A DNA stretch of 64,000 bases from Eubacterium sp. (lineage in GTDB: Bacteria > Bacillota > Clostridia > Lachnospirales > Lachnospiraceae), in NCBI GenBank assembly GCA_017539165.1, contig JAFYHN010000035.1, positions 1 through 64,000 of the forward strand. The letters are read 5' to 3'. Every line of letters starts with the position of its first letter. The first letter of the stretch is position 1. The notes beneath the pieces are model-generated. The model was not told where the DNA came from. It did not search any database and saw nothing but the letters and a program-made list of their open reading frames with translations. Below are positions 19,605 to 27,923 of this stretch, piece after piece. The position numbers and the translations under genes are program-made.

Positions 19605-19633
19605 AGTTTATCATAATACAGAGCTCTATTCAA
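19605..19633 (-). promoter_or_regulatory. Candidate pnp promoter
   Basis: TTGAAT (19628-19633) and TAAACT (19605-19610) are spaced by 17 bp, 38 bp after the aroE-aroK stop. Transcription would begin at the edge of the structured leader. Confidence 0.5.
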
Positions 19634-19670
19634 GGTATTTTTATATTTTGTTTGATTTTATGTAAACCTG

Positions 19671-21053
19671 TTACAGGCATGCAGATTTTATTACCTCATC
19701 TACTATCTCATCGATATTTTTCTTATTTGTATCAATAAAGAAATCAGCTGACAGTTCATAGTATCCGCGGCGCTGTCCTATCATGGTTTCAATCCTGTTC
19801 TTCAGTTCTTCTTCATCGTTTGAACTGAGAAGCGGTCTGTTTGAATCGCCCTTCACGCGATTAAATGTAGTCTCAACATCTGCAAAGAGATAAAATACAT
19901 TTCCCATATCTTTGAGAATCTCTCTATTTTCCTGTTTCAGGACCACACCACCACCTGTCGCTATGATGGCATTTCCAAAATACTTATTATGAATTTCGCG
20001 AAGTGCTCGGGTTTCTATCATTCTGAATCCTTCTTCTCCAGCCTCTTCAAATATCTGTGGAATGGACTTCTTCTCTGATTCAACAATATATTCGTCAACG
20101 TCAATATATATTCTTTCAAGTTTCTCAGCAAGTTTCCTGCCAACAGTAGACTTACCCGAACCCATATATCCGGTCAGGACTATGTTGTCGCAACCTCTGT
20201 ATACTTTCTTGAAAAGCGCTCTTCTTGCCTTCTCACATATTTCTTCCGGAATCTTAACATCAAACCATAATTCATAAGCTATAACAGCCTGATAGAGAAG
20301 CATAGTAAGTCCATTATTATATGGAATTCCAAGGCTCTTTAGTTTTAAAGTAAACGGAGTCTCTGCAGGATTATATATCAGATCGTATCCATAGCTGATC
20401 TTCTTATAGAAGTCGTCATCATCAATCAGAAGCGGGTCGCCTGCCCGAAGACCGAGCGAAGTACACTGAAATGCAATATACTCTCCCTCTGGAATATCCT
20501 TATAAGAACCAACTGAATCATTTTCAGTTATGCCAAGTGGAACAATCTTTTCAGAAAGACTGGCTATATCCTGAGCCTTATCTATACTTCTGTTGATCAG
20601 ATATATCTTCTCTGCCCCGTAATGAACGAGCATTGCACAAACAGCACGTGATGCACCACCAGCACCAATAACGACTATCTCCTTCCCTTCAAGACACACT
20701 CCATGAAATGTAAGCGCCCTGAAAAGTCCCGGCATATCAGTATTGTATCCCTTAAAACCATCACTTGCCGGAACAAGCGTATTAACTGCTCCGATTTTTT
20801 CTGCAAGCTCGTCCACTTCAACAAGGGATTTCATTACGTCCTGCTTATATGGAACAGTTATATTCAGACCACCAAAGCCCATCGCTTCAGCACCCTGAAC
20901 AGCCTTTTCAATGTCGTATTCAACCTTGATCGGAACATATATAGCATTTATTCCCATCTTCTCGCTTATTGTATTATGTATAACCGGTGAAAGGGTATGC
21001 TCGATCGGATTCCCTATAACGCCAAGTACTGTAGTTTTTCCATCAATTCTCAT
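19671..21053 (-). CDS. Shikimate dehydrogenase-shikimate kinase fusion (AroE-AroK)
   Basis: This 460-residue protein carries two consecutive steps of the shikimate pathway. Residues 1-280 are shikimate dehydrogenase with catalytic K70 (NITVPYK), D106 (NTDMPG) and a dinucleotide-binding GAGGASRA. Residues 288-460 are shikimate kinase with Walker A GYMGSGKS (295-302), the IDVDEYI shikimate-binding aspartate and the ATGGGVV loop. The joint is a short KVYRGCDN stretch. The order makes shikimate from dehydroshikimate and then phosphorylates it. aroC, a later step, is at 22921-23991. Both active sites look intact. Confidence 0.92.
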   Translation of the reverse strand: MRIDGKTTVLGVIGNPIEHTLSPVIHNTISEKMGINAIYVPIKVEYDIEKAVQGAEAMGFGGLNITVPYKQDVMKSLVEVDELAEKIGAVNTLVPASDGFKGYNTDMPGLFRALTFHGVCLEGKEIVVIGAGGASRAVCAMLVHYGAEKIYLINRSIDKAQDIASLSEKIVPLGITENDSVGSYKDIPEGEYIAFQCTSLGLRAGDPLLIDDDDFYKKISYGYDLIYNPAETPFTLKLKSLGIPYNNGLTMLLYQAVIAYELWFDVKIPEEICEKARRALFKKVYRGCDNIVLTGYMGSGKSTVGRKLAEKLERIYIDVDEYIVESEKKSIPQIFEEAGEEGFRMIETRALREIHNKYFGNAIIATGGGVVLKQENREILKDMGNVFYLFADVETTFNRVKGDSNRPLLSSNDEEELKNRIETMIGQRRGYYELSADFFIDTNKKNIDEIVDEVIKSACL

Positions 21054-21095
21054 AATCGTATGTCCTTATAAAAATGTCCTCAAAAATCATTCTGT

Positions 21096-21124
21096 ATTTT
21101 ATCATTTACAGAAACTTATCACAA
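21096..21124 (-). promoter_or_regulatory. aroE-aroK promoter
   Basis: TTGTGA (21119-21124) and TAAAAT (21096-21101) have 17-bp spacing, 43 bp before the start codon and just past the preceding terminator. Confidence 0.65.
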
Positions 21125-21144
21125 GTTAGTTTTTACGAAACAAA

Positions 21145-21195
21145 GGAAAGGACCGACGCACACGTGAGTTAATCTCCAAGTGCGTCAGCCCTTCC
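21145..21195 (-). terminator. Terminator of the secreted-protein gene
   Basis: GGAAGGGCTGACGCAC pairs with GTGCGTCGGTCCTTTCC through one or two mismatches around a 15-nt loop, with TTTGTTTC following on the minus strand. Confidence 0.8.
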
Positions 21196-21208
21196 AAATC
21201 AACATTAT

Positions 21209-22351
21209 TTATTTAACTTTGACCTTTTTAACAGGTGAATATTTGCTGTAATACTTTTTACCATTTACCTTAACAAAAGCACGAACTTTATAATAATAAA
21301 CCTTTTTCGACTTTGTCTTTTTATCTGTAAATGTAGTTTTCTTTCCTGTTATAGTTCCAATCTTCTTAAAACCAGCTTTAGGTTTTGTAGAACGATAAAC
21401 TTCATATCCTGAAGCATAGCTAATCTTCTTATAAGTTATGACAGTTTTCTTCTCAACCGGTTTAACCTTGGTAATCTTTTCTGTCTGTTTAACTATAAGT
21501 TTGGAATATCCATTATAGTTAACAGAGAAATCATATACCATTCCAGATGGACAGAAATAATCGCCCTTTGAATTAGCCTGAATCTTGATATAGTAAACAC
21601 CTTTTTTCAGAGCAACCTTTGCAGAATTCTGAGTAGCTGTCATCTTCTTTATGGAACAAACCTCTTTCTTCATATTCGAAGTATAAACGGTCATATCCCA
21701 ACCCCATTTGAAGTCATTTGAAGTATTCAGTTCGAGATCCGGGCTAAATGAAAATGAATGAAGTCCATCCTCATTAACCGTGTACTTAAAGAAGTCTATA
21801 TCTTCACTACTATAAACAGTTCCTCTGTAATCTTGATTAACACTGATAACGTCAGCATCTTTGATAAGATTGTTATCTTCTGATTCCCAGAAGTTACTCT
21901 TAATAAATTCCACCCTCAGATCAAACGATGAATCCTTTGGAGCCATGACCTTAAAACTCGACTCATTTTGAACCTTTATATAAAAGGTGTCCTTATCATA
22001 TGCATACCACTGTGTCTGCTTATTTTCCGAAACCCTTTCTAGCTTTCCAATCTCAGCGGTCAGATTACCTTTTCTAAAAAGCTGCGCCTGCCAGCCCCAA
22101 TTAACTTCTTTCGCCTCAGAATTTGGTCCCAAGCATATTCTGAAATAACCAGGCTCTGTAATAGTAAACTTATACCAAAGCGAGCCATCAAGTTCAGAGA
22201 TGAGACCTGTTTTTGTTTGATTCAAGATAAGTTCCGGAGAACCATCTGCTTCAGCCTGACTGATTGCAAATGAATCATTGGTTTTACCGAAAACCGCAAA
22301 AATTGCAATCATAACAACAAGAACATAAGTAATTGATAATCGTTTTTTCAC
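21209..22351 (-). CDS. Secreted protein with PPC-like repeats and a C-terminal Fn3-like domain
   Basis: This 380-residue protein has a signal peptide (positive start, hydrophobic core about 8-22, likely cut near residue 30). Two related beta-rich units of about 120 residues follow (shared pattern WYKF/FFKYTV, WGW, YYIKIQ/FYIKVQ), resembling bacterial pre-peptidase C-terminal domains. A Lys-rich fibronectin-III-like C-terminus (about 295-380, ASGYEVYRSTKPKAGFKKI) closes the chain. Such Fn3-like tails occur on many secreted Lachnospiraceae proteins. No enzyme motif is visible, so a cell-surface or adhesion role is inferred only. It starts with GTG behind an AAGGGGG site, has its own promoter and terminator, and interrupts the rpsO-pnp order. 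Confidence 0.75.
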   Translation of the reverse strand: MKKRLSITYVLVVMIAIFAVFGKTNDSFAISQAEADGSPELILNQTKTGLISELDGSLWYKFTITEPGYFRICLGPNSEAKEVNWGWQAQLFRKGNLTAEIGKLERVSENKQTQWYAYDKDTFYIKVQNESSFKVMAPKDSSFDLRVEFIKSNFWESEDNNLIKDADVISVNQDYRGTVYSSEDIDFFKYTVNEDGLHSFSFSPDLELNTSNDFKWGWDMTVYTSNMKKEVCSIKKMTATQNSAKVALKKGVYYIKIQANSKGDYFCPSGMVYDFSVNYNGYSKLIVKQTEKITKVKPVEKKTVITYKKISYASGYEVYRSTKPKAGFKKIGTITGKKTTFTDKKTKSKKVYYYKVRAFVKVNGKKYYSKYSPVKKVKVK

Positions 22352-22392
22352 TTTATTACCCCCTTTAAAAAACGCACAACTCCAACATGTTC

Positions 22393-22421
22393 ATTTTATC
22401 ATCTGTATAAAATAATAACAA
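22393..22421 (-). promoter_or_regulatory. Promoter of the secreted-protein gene
   Basis: TTGTTA (22416-22421) and TAAAAT (22393-22398) have 17-bp spacing. A second candidate, TTGAAA with TTATAC, overlaps it slightly upstream. Confidence 0.55.
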
Positions 22422-22449
22422 CAGAATTTTCAATAGTTTAGTGTATAAA

Positions 22450-22487
22450 GAAAAAATGACAGTCGGAGAATCCTCTCCAACTGTCAT
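22450..22487 (-). terminator. rpsO terminator
   Basis: ATGACAGTTGGAGA and TCTCCGACTGTCAT form a 14-bp stem followed by TTTTTTC on the minus strand, 17 bp past rpsO. Confidence 0.9.
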
Positions 22488-22503
22488 CATTAGCTTTTTA
22501 GAA

Positions 22504-22770
22504 TTACTTTCTGAGTCCAAGCTTCTGAACGATAGCTCTGTAACGCTCAATATCTCTTTCCTTTAGATAAGCGAGAAGGTTTCTTCTCTGACCTACCATC
22601 TTAAGAAGACCTCTTCTTGAGTGGAAATCATTTGGATGAGCCTTGAAATGCTCATTCAGATCGTTGATTCTAGCTGTAAGAATAGCAATCTGTACCTCAG
22701 GTGAACCTGTGTCACCAGCCTTTGTACCATACTTAGCAGCGATTTCAGCCTTTTGTTCCTTAGAAATCAT
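22504..22770 (-). CDS. rpsO: 30S ribosomal protein S15
   Basis: This 88-residue protein matches S15 end to end, including [21 protein letters not shown], the [15 protein letters not shown] loop and the C-terminal [13 protein letters not shown]. It binds 16S rRNA and is needed to build the 30S platform. The gene has an AGGAGG site, a consensus promoter, a structured leader and a strong terminator, so it is probably expressed alone. Confidence 0.98.
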   Translation of the reverse strand: MISKEQKAEIAAKYGTKAGDTGSPEVQIAILTARINDLNEHFKAHPNDFHSRRGLLKMVGQRRNLLAYLKERDIERYRAIVQKLGLRK

Positions 22771-22799
22771 TGTTTCTACCTCCTATAATTTTATAATTC

Positions 22800-22847
22800 T
22801 CCCTGTACCGGGTTCAGGTCGGAGTGTCCATAAAACGCAGTACGGGA
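22800..22847 (-). promoter_or_regulatory. Candidate S15 autoregulatory leader stem
   Basis: In the 126-nt stretch before rpsO, TCCCGTAC pairs with GTAC-A-GGGA around an internal GGACACTCCGACC segment, ending about 30 nt before the start codon. S15 represses its own mRNA through leader structures in many bacteria, which makes this plausible. I cannot assign it to a described S15 leader class. Confidence 0.4.
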
Positions 22848-22895
22848 ACTATTTTATTACATCGAAAAAGAGTATCCTTTTCCGAAGTCACACGT

Positions 22896-22924
22896 ATTCT
22901 ATAACATTTGTATCTGCATGTCAA
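22896..22924 (-). promoter_or_regulatory. rpsO promoter overlapping the aroC stop codon
   Basis: TTGACA (22919-22924, a perfect -35 box containing the aroC TGA stop) and TAGAAT (22896-22901) are spaced by 17 bp. Confidence 0.75.
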
Positions 22925-23991
22925 GCCTTAGAAGATTTATTCATCAGAAGTAGATCTGCTATAGTTATAGCCGTCATCGCCTCAACGACAACCACCGCTC
23001 TAGGAGCTATGATAGGATCATGTCTTCCCTGAATCTCAATCTCTACTTCTTTTCCATTTCTATCAACAGTATTCTGCTTCTGATAGATTGACGGAGTCGG
23101 TTTAAACGCAGCTCTGAAAATGACATCAGCGCCGTCAGACATTCCGCCCAGAATACCGCCGGAGTGATTTGTCTTCTTGCAGACTCTATCTCCATCCATA
23201 AAGAATTCATCATTATTCTCTGAACCCCGGCTGCTAACAACATCGAATCCATCTCCGAATTCAATTCCCTTTACAGCACCAATTGACATTATAGCTCCTG
23301 CAAGTCTGGCATCAAGCTTATCAAAAACAGGTTCTCCTATTCCTACAGGCATTCCTGTAACTACACATTCAACCATCGCGCCACTAGAGTCTTTCTCACT
23401 AATAAGCCTCTTAAGATACTCTGAAGCTTTCTCGGCAGCAACCTTATCAGGCATACAGAGTGCATTCTTAGCCTCTTCCATGTCAAATGCATTCCTGTCG
23501 ATAGCTATATCACCAATCTGTGTAACATAGGCATTTATCTCAATGCCATATCCTTTAAGAAGTTTCATTGCGATAGCTCCTGCAGCAACACGACCTGCAG
23601 TTTCTCTTCCAGATGATCTTCCTCCGCCACGATAGTCTCTGAATCCGTACTTTGTGTCAAATCCAAAATCAGCATGTCCCGGACGATATACATCTTTGAT
23701 ATTAGAATAATCCTTACTAATCTGAGATGTATTCTCAATCACAAGGGATATAGGTGTTCCGGTAGTCTTACCTTCAAATACTCCAGACATTATCTTAACT
23801 GCATCAGCTTCGGAACGTTTAGTAGTAAATTCAGACTGCCCCGGCTTTCTTCTGTCCAGATAGCTTTGTATAAATTCTTCATCTATTTCAATTCCTGCAG
23901 GACAGCCGTCAACTACAGCTCCAAGCCCTGCGCCATGTGACTCTCCCCAGGTAGTTACCTTGAAAAGATTTCCAAATGATGAACCTGCCAT
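22921..23991 (-). CDS. aroC: Chorismate synthase
   Basis: This 356-residue FMN-dependent enzyme makes chorismate from EPSP, the last common step of aromatic synthesis. Signatures include [16 protein letters not shown] at the N-terminus, the RPGHAD loop, and the [19 protein letters not shown] block. The start is the ATG at 23991 with a GAGG site; the frame continues upstream without a good start. It follows the xerD-like gene, with a hairpin in the gap. The rpsO promoter is embedded at its end. Confidence 0.96.
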   Translation of the reverse strand: MAGSSFGNLFKVTTWGESHGAGLGAVVDGCPAGIEIDEEFIQSYLDRRKPGQSEFTTKRSEADAVKIMSGVFEGKTTGTPISLVIENTSQISKDYSNIKDVYRPGHADFGFDTKYGFRDYRGGGRSSGRETAGRVAAGAIAMKLLKGYGIEINAYVTQIGDIAIDRNAFDMEEAKNALCMPDKVAAEKASEYLKRLISEKDSSGAMVECVVTGMPVGIGEPVFDKLDARLAGAIMSIGAVKGIEFGDGFDVVSSRGSENNDEFFMDGDRVCKKTNHSGGILGGMSDGADVIFRAAFKPTPSIYQKQNTVDRNGKEVEIEIQGRHDPIIAPRAVVVVEAMTAITIADLLLMNKSSKA

Positions 23992-24021
23992 AATATTATC
24001 CTCACTTCTCTCATAAACGGC

Positions 24022-24053
24022 GTATGGACCGGGAAACGGTCCCCGGCCCATAC
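24022..24053 (-). terminator. GC-rich hairpin between xerD-like gene and aroC
   Basis: GTATGG-x-CCGGG pairs with CCCGG-x-CCATAC around a short loop. There is no clear T run after it (GCCGTTTATG), so it is a weak terminator, attenuator or processing hairpin. Confidence 0.45.
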
Positions 24054-24076
24054 ACTCTCTCACCCTATATCATACG

Positions 24077-24955
24077 TCAGGCTCTTGGATGAGCCATGTC
24101 ATATACTTCTTTAAGCTTGCTGGACTTTCCTCTCAGATAAATCTGAGTAGTAGATATATCCGAATGTCCAAGCATTTCCTGAAGACTGATCAGATCAGCT
24201 CCATTATTTACCATATGAGATGCAAATGAATGCCTTATCATATGTGGTGTTATATCCTTGTTGATGCCAGCTTTCTTTGCATAAGATTTGATCAGCTTCC
24301 AGAATCCCTGTCTAGACATCTCTTCACCTTTTATATTAGTGAACAGATATTCAGAGTTGTGACACATAGCCGGGCGAACTTCTACAAGATATCTTGTAAG
24401 AGCTGACTTAGCTGCATTCTCTATAGGAATAACTCTGCTTTTATTTCTATCGTGACACTCTATATAACTGAGTGACAGATTTATATCCGATGCCTTAAGC
24501 GATACCAGTTCAGATACTCTGAGACCAGTAGCATACAGAAGTTCAAGCATAGCTTTATCACGAACTTCTTTCGGTGTATCACCTGAAGGTTGATCGAGAA
24601 GTACATTTACTTCTTCGATAGTAAGTGTCTCTGGAATCCTCTTCTCAACCTTAGGAGGTTTTATTCCTTCAGTCGGATTTCCAGACACAATTCCCCTTTC
24701 AAGAAGATAGATAAAAAAAGACCTGATACTTGCTATACTTCTGGATACAGTTGCAGAACTCATCTTCTCATCTTCCATATACAGGACATAAGAACGAACC
24801 AATGTAGAGTTCACTTCCGATACACTCTTAATACCGTTTGTATCGAAATAATTCTGCATCTTAACAAGATCACGTCTATAAGATTGAACAGTATTCTGAC
24901 TACTGCCCTTAACATCAACTAAATATGTGATATACTTATCAATCTCTTGTTTCAC
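24077..24955 (-). CDS. xerD: XerD-like tyrosine recombinase
   Basis: This 292-residue protein has the full tyrosine-recombinase layout. An N-terminal SAM-like DNA-binding domain (about 1-95) is followed by a catalytic domain with R146 (ATGLRVSEL), H238 and R241 (HMIRHSFASH), H264 and the nucleophile Y273 (GHSDISTTQIYL). Length and motifs fit chromosome-dimer recombinases XerD/XerC rather than phage integrases. No phage or island genes surround it. Its own promoter sits 97 bp upstream at 25052-25080. Confidence 0.85.
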   Translation of the reverse strand: MKQEIDKYITYLVDVKGSSQNTVQSYRRDLVKMQNYFDTNGIKSVSEVNSTLVRSYVLYMEDEKMSSATVSRSIASIRSFFIYLLERGIVSGNPTEGIKPPKVEKRIPETLTIEEVNVLLDQPSGDTPKEVRDKAMLELLYATGLRVSELVSLKASDINLSLSYIECHDRNKSRVIPIENAAKSALTRYLVEVRPAMCHNSEYLFTNIKGEEMSRQGFWKLIKSYAKKAGINKDITPHMIRHSFASHMVNNGADLISLQEMLGHSDISTTQIYLRGKSSKLKEVYDMAHPRA

Positions 24956-25051
24956 TACACCATACCCACCGCTTATGTATTGATCCGAACTAACATACCT
25001 TCACATTTATTATGATACATTACAAAAATTTTACGAATCGTCAGTGCTTTT

Positions 25052-25080
25052 AGTATAGTGATAAATTAACATAAAATCAA
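25052..25080 (-). promoter_or_regulatory. Promoter of the xerD-like gene
   Basis: TTGATT (25075-25080) and TATACT (25052-25057) with 17-bp spacing, within a 352-bp AT-rich gap (24956-25307). Apart from this and the palindrome at 25134-25176 I see no gene in that gap. Confidence 0.65.
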
Positions 25081-25133
25081 CTATAAATTTTTATGTAAAG
25101 CTCAGTAAAAGCCCAGTTTCCATGATATTTTAC

Positions 25134-25176
25134 GCAATATAACGTGGTAACATAACGCTATGTCACTAAATATTGC
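25134..25176. promoter_or_regulatory. Interrupted palindrome upstream of xerD promoter
   Basis: GCAATAT…GGT-ACATA and TATGT-CACT…ATATTGC form an imperfect 43-bp palindrome about 55 bp upstream of the -35 box. It could be an operator or a recombination-type site. It does not resemble a known dif consensus that I can recall. Confidence 0.35.
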
Positions 25177-25307
25177 GGAAAAAATTTTTTTAAATTTTTG
25201 ATAATATTTTCCGGTCCCACATAACATTTTTGAAACCAAAATGTAACATTTTAATCAGGCAGTTAATAACATTGTTACAAAACATTTTTCGCTAAAACGC
25301 AAATAAA

Positions 25308-25964
25308 TCAAAGGATTCCGCGTTCTTTCAGGTCCTTATATGCAAGGATTGAAAGTATGGTTTTGCTGTCATTTATCTTTCCATCATATATATATGCTAG
25401 AGCCTCGTCCAAAGTAAGCTTTATAATGTCAATATACTCATCATCGTCAGGACACTGCTCTCCTTTTTTCAGTTTAGTTCCGATATAAACCGCAGTCCTC
25501 TCGCTGAAAAGACCAACTGCTGCGATTATATAATTTACAAAATACAGTTCATCAGGAATCAGACCAGTTTCTTCTTCAGCCTCTCTTACAGCACATATAT
25601 AATAAGGATTCTCAGGATTTTCAAAATCCTCTCTTGTATATCCCGATGCATTTACAGCTCTTACATCTGTAGGCTTGGTGGCATCATCACTCGTTCCCTT
25701 CATCGAAGGATTTGAAGGAACATCAGAAAAGTCATTTATCTCAGCACAGCCCGCCGGTATCTCGATATCCATATCATTGATACAGTTCCTATACTGCTTA
25801 ACGAAAAGAAGCCTTTCTTCATCATCAATAAGAAGAACCCCCGAACCATTCCTATTCTCTACGAAATCATAAAAAACAGTCTCCCCATCAGGAGTAGTAA
25901 GCTTATCCTCATACACCTTAACCCTGTGTGCCTTATATTTTAACTTTCTCTCAATCAGATCCAT
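25308..25964 (-). CDS. Nudix hydrolase, ADP-ribose pyrophosphatase type, with insertion
   Basis: This 218-residue protein resembles ADP-ribose pyrophosphatases: KAHRVKVYEDKLTTPDG at the N-terminus, the EIPAGC segment (68-73) and the core REAEEETG (127-134) of the Nudix box. In relatives these last two segments are about 14 residues apart; here about 55 residues separate them, and the glutamate normally eight residues before the RE is absent. A hydrophilic insert of about 40 residues (SNPSMKGTSDDATKPTD) interrupts the box. Activity is therefore less certain, although the REUxEExG metal site is intact. It has its own promoter at 26042-26070. I see no clear terminator. Confidence 0.75.
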   Translation of the reverse strand: MDLIERKLKYKAHRVKVYEDKLTTPDGETVFYDFVENRNGSGVLLIDDEERLLFVKQYRNCINDMDIEIPAGCAEINDFSDVPSNPSMKGTSDDATKPTDVRAVNASGYTREDFENPENPYYICAVREAEEETGLIPDELYFVNYIIAAVGLFSERTAVYIGTKLKKGEQCPDDDEYIDIIKLTLDEALAYIYDGKINDSKTILSILAYKDLKERGIL

Positions 25965-26041
25965 ATCAAATCACCTTTTTAACTCTCTAACATGCCAAAC
26001 TTAACAATTTATTTTTTTATACATCTCATTTCACTCTATTC

Positions 26042-26070
26042 ATTTTATCTCTCGTAAGCCTGTATAGCAA
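26042..26070 (-). promoter_or_regulatory. Promoter of the inserted nudix gene
   Basis: TTGCTA (26065-26070) and TAAAAT (26042-26047) have 17-bp spacing, 77 bp upstream of the start codon. Confidence 0.6.
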
Positions 26071-26177
26071 GTGATATATATGCCTGCGAGACCACACTGT
26101 ATAAGTAGTTTATTCAGCCAAATACTTTTCGTTCACCACTCTTTTAAAGAAGACATATTTCTTCTACAAATTAAATT

Positions 26178-26211
26178 ACCACCCATCTCTCCATAAGGAA
26201 AGATAGGTGGT
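26178..26211 (-). terminator. rny terminator
   Basis: ACCACC-t-ATCT pairs with AGAT-g-GGTGGT around a small CC/GG-closed loop, followed by AATTTAATTT on the minus strand, 8 bp past the rny stop. Confidence 0.75.
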
Positions 26212-26219
26212 ATTCTCAA

Positions 26220-27773
26220 TTACTTCGCGTAATCAGTAATTCTGGACTCACGGATCAAACTAACCTTGATCTGTCCAGGATACTCTAGCTCATCTTCAAT
26301 CTGTTTTGAGATATCACGAGCAAGAAGCACCATATCTGCATCACTGATCTTTTCAGGAACAACTGATACCCTGATTTCTCTACCTGCCTGAATGGCAAAG
26401 GATTTGTCTACCCCATCGAAACCATTTGCTATATCCTCAAGCTTTGTAAGTCTTGTGGTATAAGTTTCTAGAGTCTCTCTTCTAGCACCTGGACGTGCAG
26501 CTGATATAGCATCAGCAGCCTGTACAATACTAGCTATAAGAGATTCAGCTTCACAATCTCCGTGATGTGAAGCAACCGCATTGATGACCGTATTATTCTC
26601 TTTGTATTTTTTGCAAAGATCAACACCGATAGTAACATGTGAACCTTCCATCTCATGATCGATTGATTTACCGATATCATGAAGCAGGCCGGCTCTCTTG
26701 GCAAGTTTTACATCCTCACCTAATTCTCCCGCCAGAAGACCGCTCAGATGAGCAACCTCCACAGAATGCTTAAGCACGTTCTGACCATAACTTGTTCTAA
26801 ACTTCATTCTACCCAGAAGCTTGATAAGTTCTGGATGAAGTCCATGTACTCCAACTTCAAGGGCGGCAGCTTCTCCGTCTTCTTTCATCTTAGCTTCGAC
26901 TTCTTTCTTAGCCTTTTCGACCATCTCTTCAATTCTGGCCGGATGGATACGTCCATCTACGATGAGCTTCTCAAGAGCAATACGTGCAACTTCACGTCTT
27001 ACTGCGTCAAAGCTTGAAAGAACTACTGCCTCAGGTGTATCGTCAATAATAAGATCAACACCTGTAAGAGTTTCAAGTGTACGTATGTTTCGACCCTCTC
27101 GTCCGATAATACGTCCTTTCATCTCATCACTTGGAAGCTGTACTAATGAAACTGTAGATTCCGATACTACATCGGCTGCGCACTTCTGAATTGCACCAAC
27201 TACACATTCCTTAGCTTTCTTATCTGCTTCCTCCTTGGCTCTGGATTCCATTTCCTTGATCATAATCGCGGTTTCATGTTTTACATCATCTTCAACGGTT
27301 CTAAGCAAATATTCCTTAGCCTGTTCAGAGGTAAGTCCGGATATTCTCTCCAGTTCCTGTTGTCTCTTCTCAGATAATTCCTCAACTTCAGCCTGTTTCT
27401 TGGCAAGATTTGCTTCCTTAGATGAGAGTGACTGTTCTCTTCTTTCAAGAGTCTCACTCTTCTTGTCAAGATTCTCCTCACGTTGAAGAACTCTCTTCTC
27501 CATATGCTGAATCTCTGATCTTCTGTCCTTGACTTCCTTCTCAATGTCGTTCTTAGTTTTAAGAGCTTCTTCTTTGGCAGTCAGGAGAATATCTCTCTTC
27601 TTCGACTCAGCTGACTTAAGTGCATCATCGATAATGTCCTTAGCCTTATCCTCTGCTTTCCCGATCTTAGCTTCTGCTATATTCTTACGATAAGCATTTC
27701 CAGCCATAAATCCAATAATGGATGCGAGAATAAAGACGGCAACCACGATGATCACGCATACTAGAGTTGACAC
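26220..27773 (-). CDS. rny: Ribonuclease Y
   Basis: This 517-residue membrane-anchored endoribonuclease starts mRNA decay in Firmicutes. It has an N-terminal helix (about 5-24), a long coiled coil (about 30-200), a KH domain with [13 protein letters not shown] and an HD domain with HDIGKS and VASHHGD. Full length for the family. The start is GTG at 27773 behind an AGGAGG site. It is transcribed alone, with a promoter carrying an inverted repeat over the -10 box (27832-27869). Confidence 0.96.
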   Translation of the reverse strand: MSTLVCVIIVVAVFILASIIGFMAGNAYRKNIAEAKIGKAEDKAKDIIDDALKSAESKKRDILLTAKEEALKTKNDIEKEVKDRRSEIQHMEKRVLQREENLDKKSETLERREQSLSSKEANLAKKQAEVEELSEKRQQELERISGLTSEQAKEYLLRTVEDDVKHETAIMIKEMESRAKEEADKKAKECVVGAIQKCAADVVSESTVSLVQLPSDEMKGRIIGREGRNIRTLETLTGVDLIIDDTPEAVVLSSFDAVRREVARIALEKLIVDGRIHPARIEEMVEKAKKEVEAKMKEDGEAAALEVGVHGLHPELIKLLGRMKFRTSYGQNVLKHSVEVAHLSGLLAGELGEDVKLAKRAGLLHDIGKSIDHEMEGSHVTIGVDLCKKYKENNTVINAVASHHGDCEAESLIASIVQAADAISAARPGARRETLETYTTRLTKLEDIANGFDGVDKSFAIQAGREIRVSVVPEKISDADMVLLARDISKQIEDELEYPGQIKVSLIRESRITDYAK

Positions 27774-27831
27774 AGGAGTACCTCCTTTATTAAATTGTTA
27801 TTGAAACGTTCAGTCCATACTTTATGAATAA

Positions 27832-27869
27832 AAGTTACATATCATAAGTAACTTGAACTTTAACGTAAA
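27832..27869 (-). promoter_or_regulatory. rny promoter with an operator-like inverted repeat
   Basis: TTTACG (27864-27869) and TATGAT (27841-27846) have 17-bp spacing. The -10 box lies in the loop of the inverted repeat AAGTTAC-N9-GTAACTT (27832-27854), a layout that suits repression. Confidence 0.5.
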
Positions 27870-27872
27870 CAT

Positions 27873-27901
27873 AGTGGTGTGCGGCTAAACCGTACACCAC
27901 T
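27873..27901 (-). terminator. Terminator-like hairpin after recX
   Basis: AGTGGTGT-x-CGG pairs with CCG-x-ACACCACT. The T run is poor (ATGTTTACGTT), so termination may be incomplete. Confidence 0.6.
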
Positions 27902-27923
27902 ATATAGTATACTTATTCTAAAA

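Noticed and set aside
19396-19614. 72-codon minus-strand frame upstream of pnp
   Set aside because: It overlaps the pnp start and all leader stems and has no ribosome site; the structured leader explains the region.
22365-22550. 61-codon minus-strand frame at the rpsO terminator
   Set aside because: It overlaps rpsO and its terminator and starts inside rpsO in another frame.
24077-24955. Phage or island integrase
   Set aside because: Size and motifs fit a chromosomal Xer recombinase, and the neighbours are housekeeping genes without tRNA attachment site.
24956-25307. dif recombination site near the xerD-like gene
   Set aside because: The 25134-25176 palindrome lacks recognisable XerC/XerD arms and spacing.
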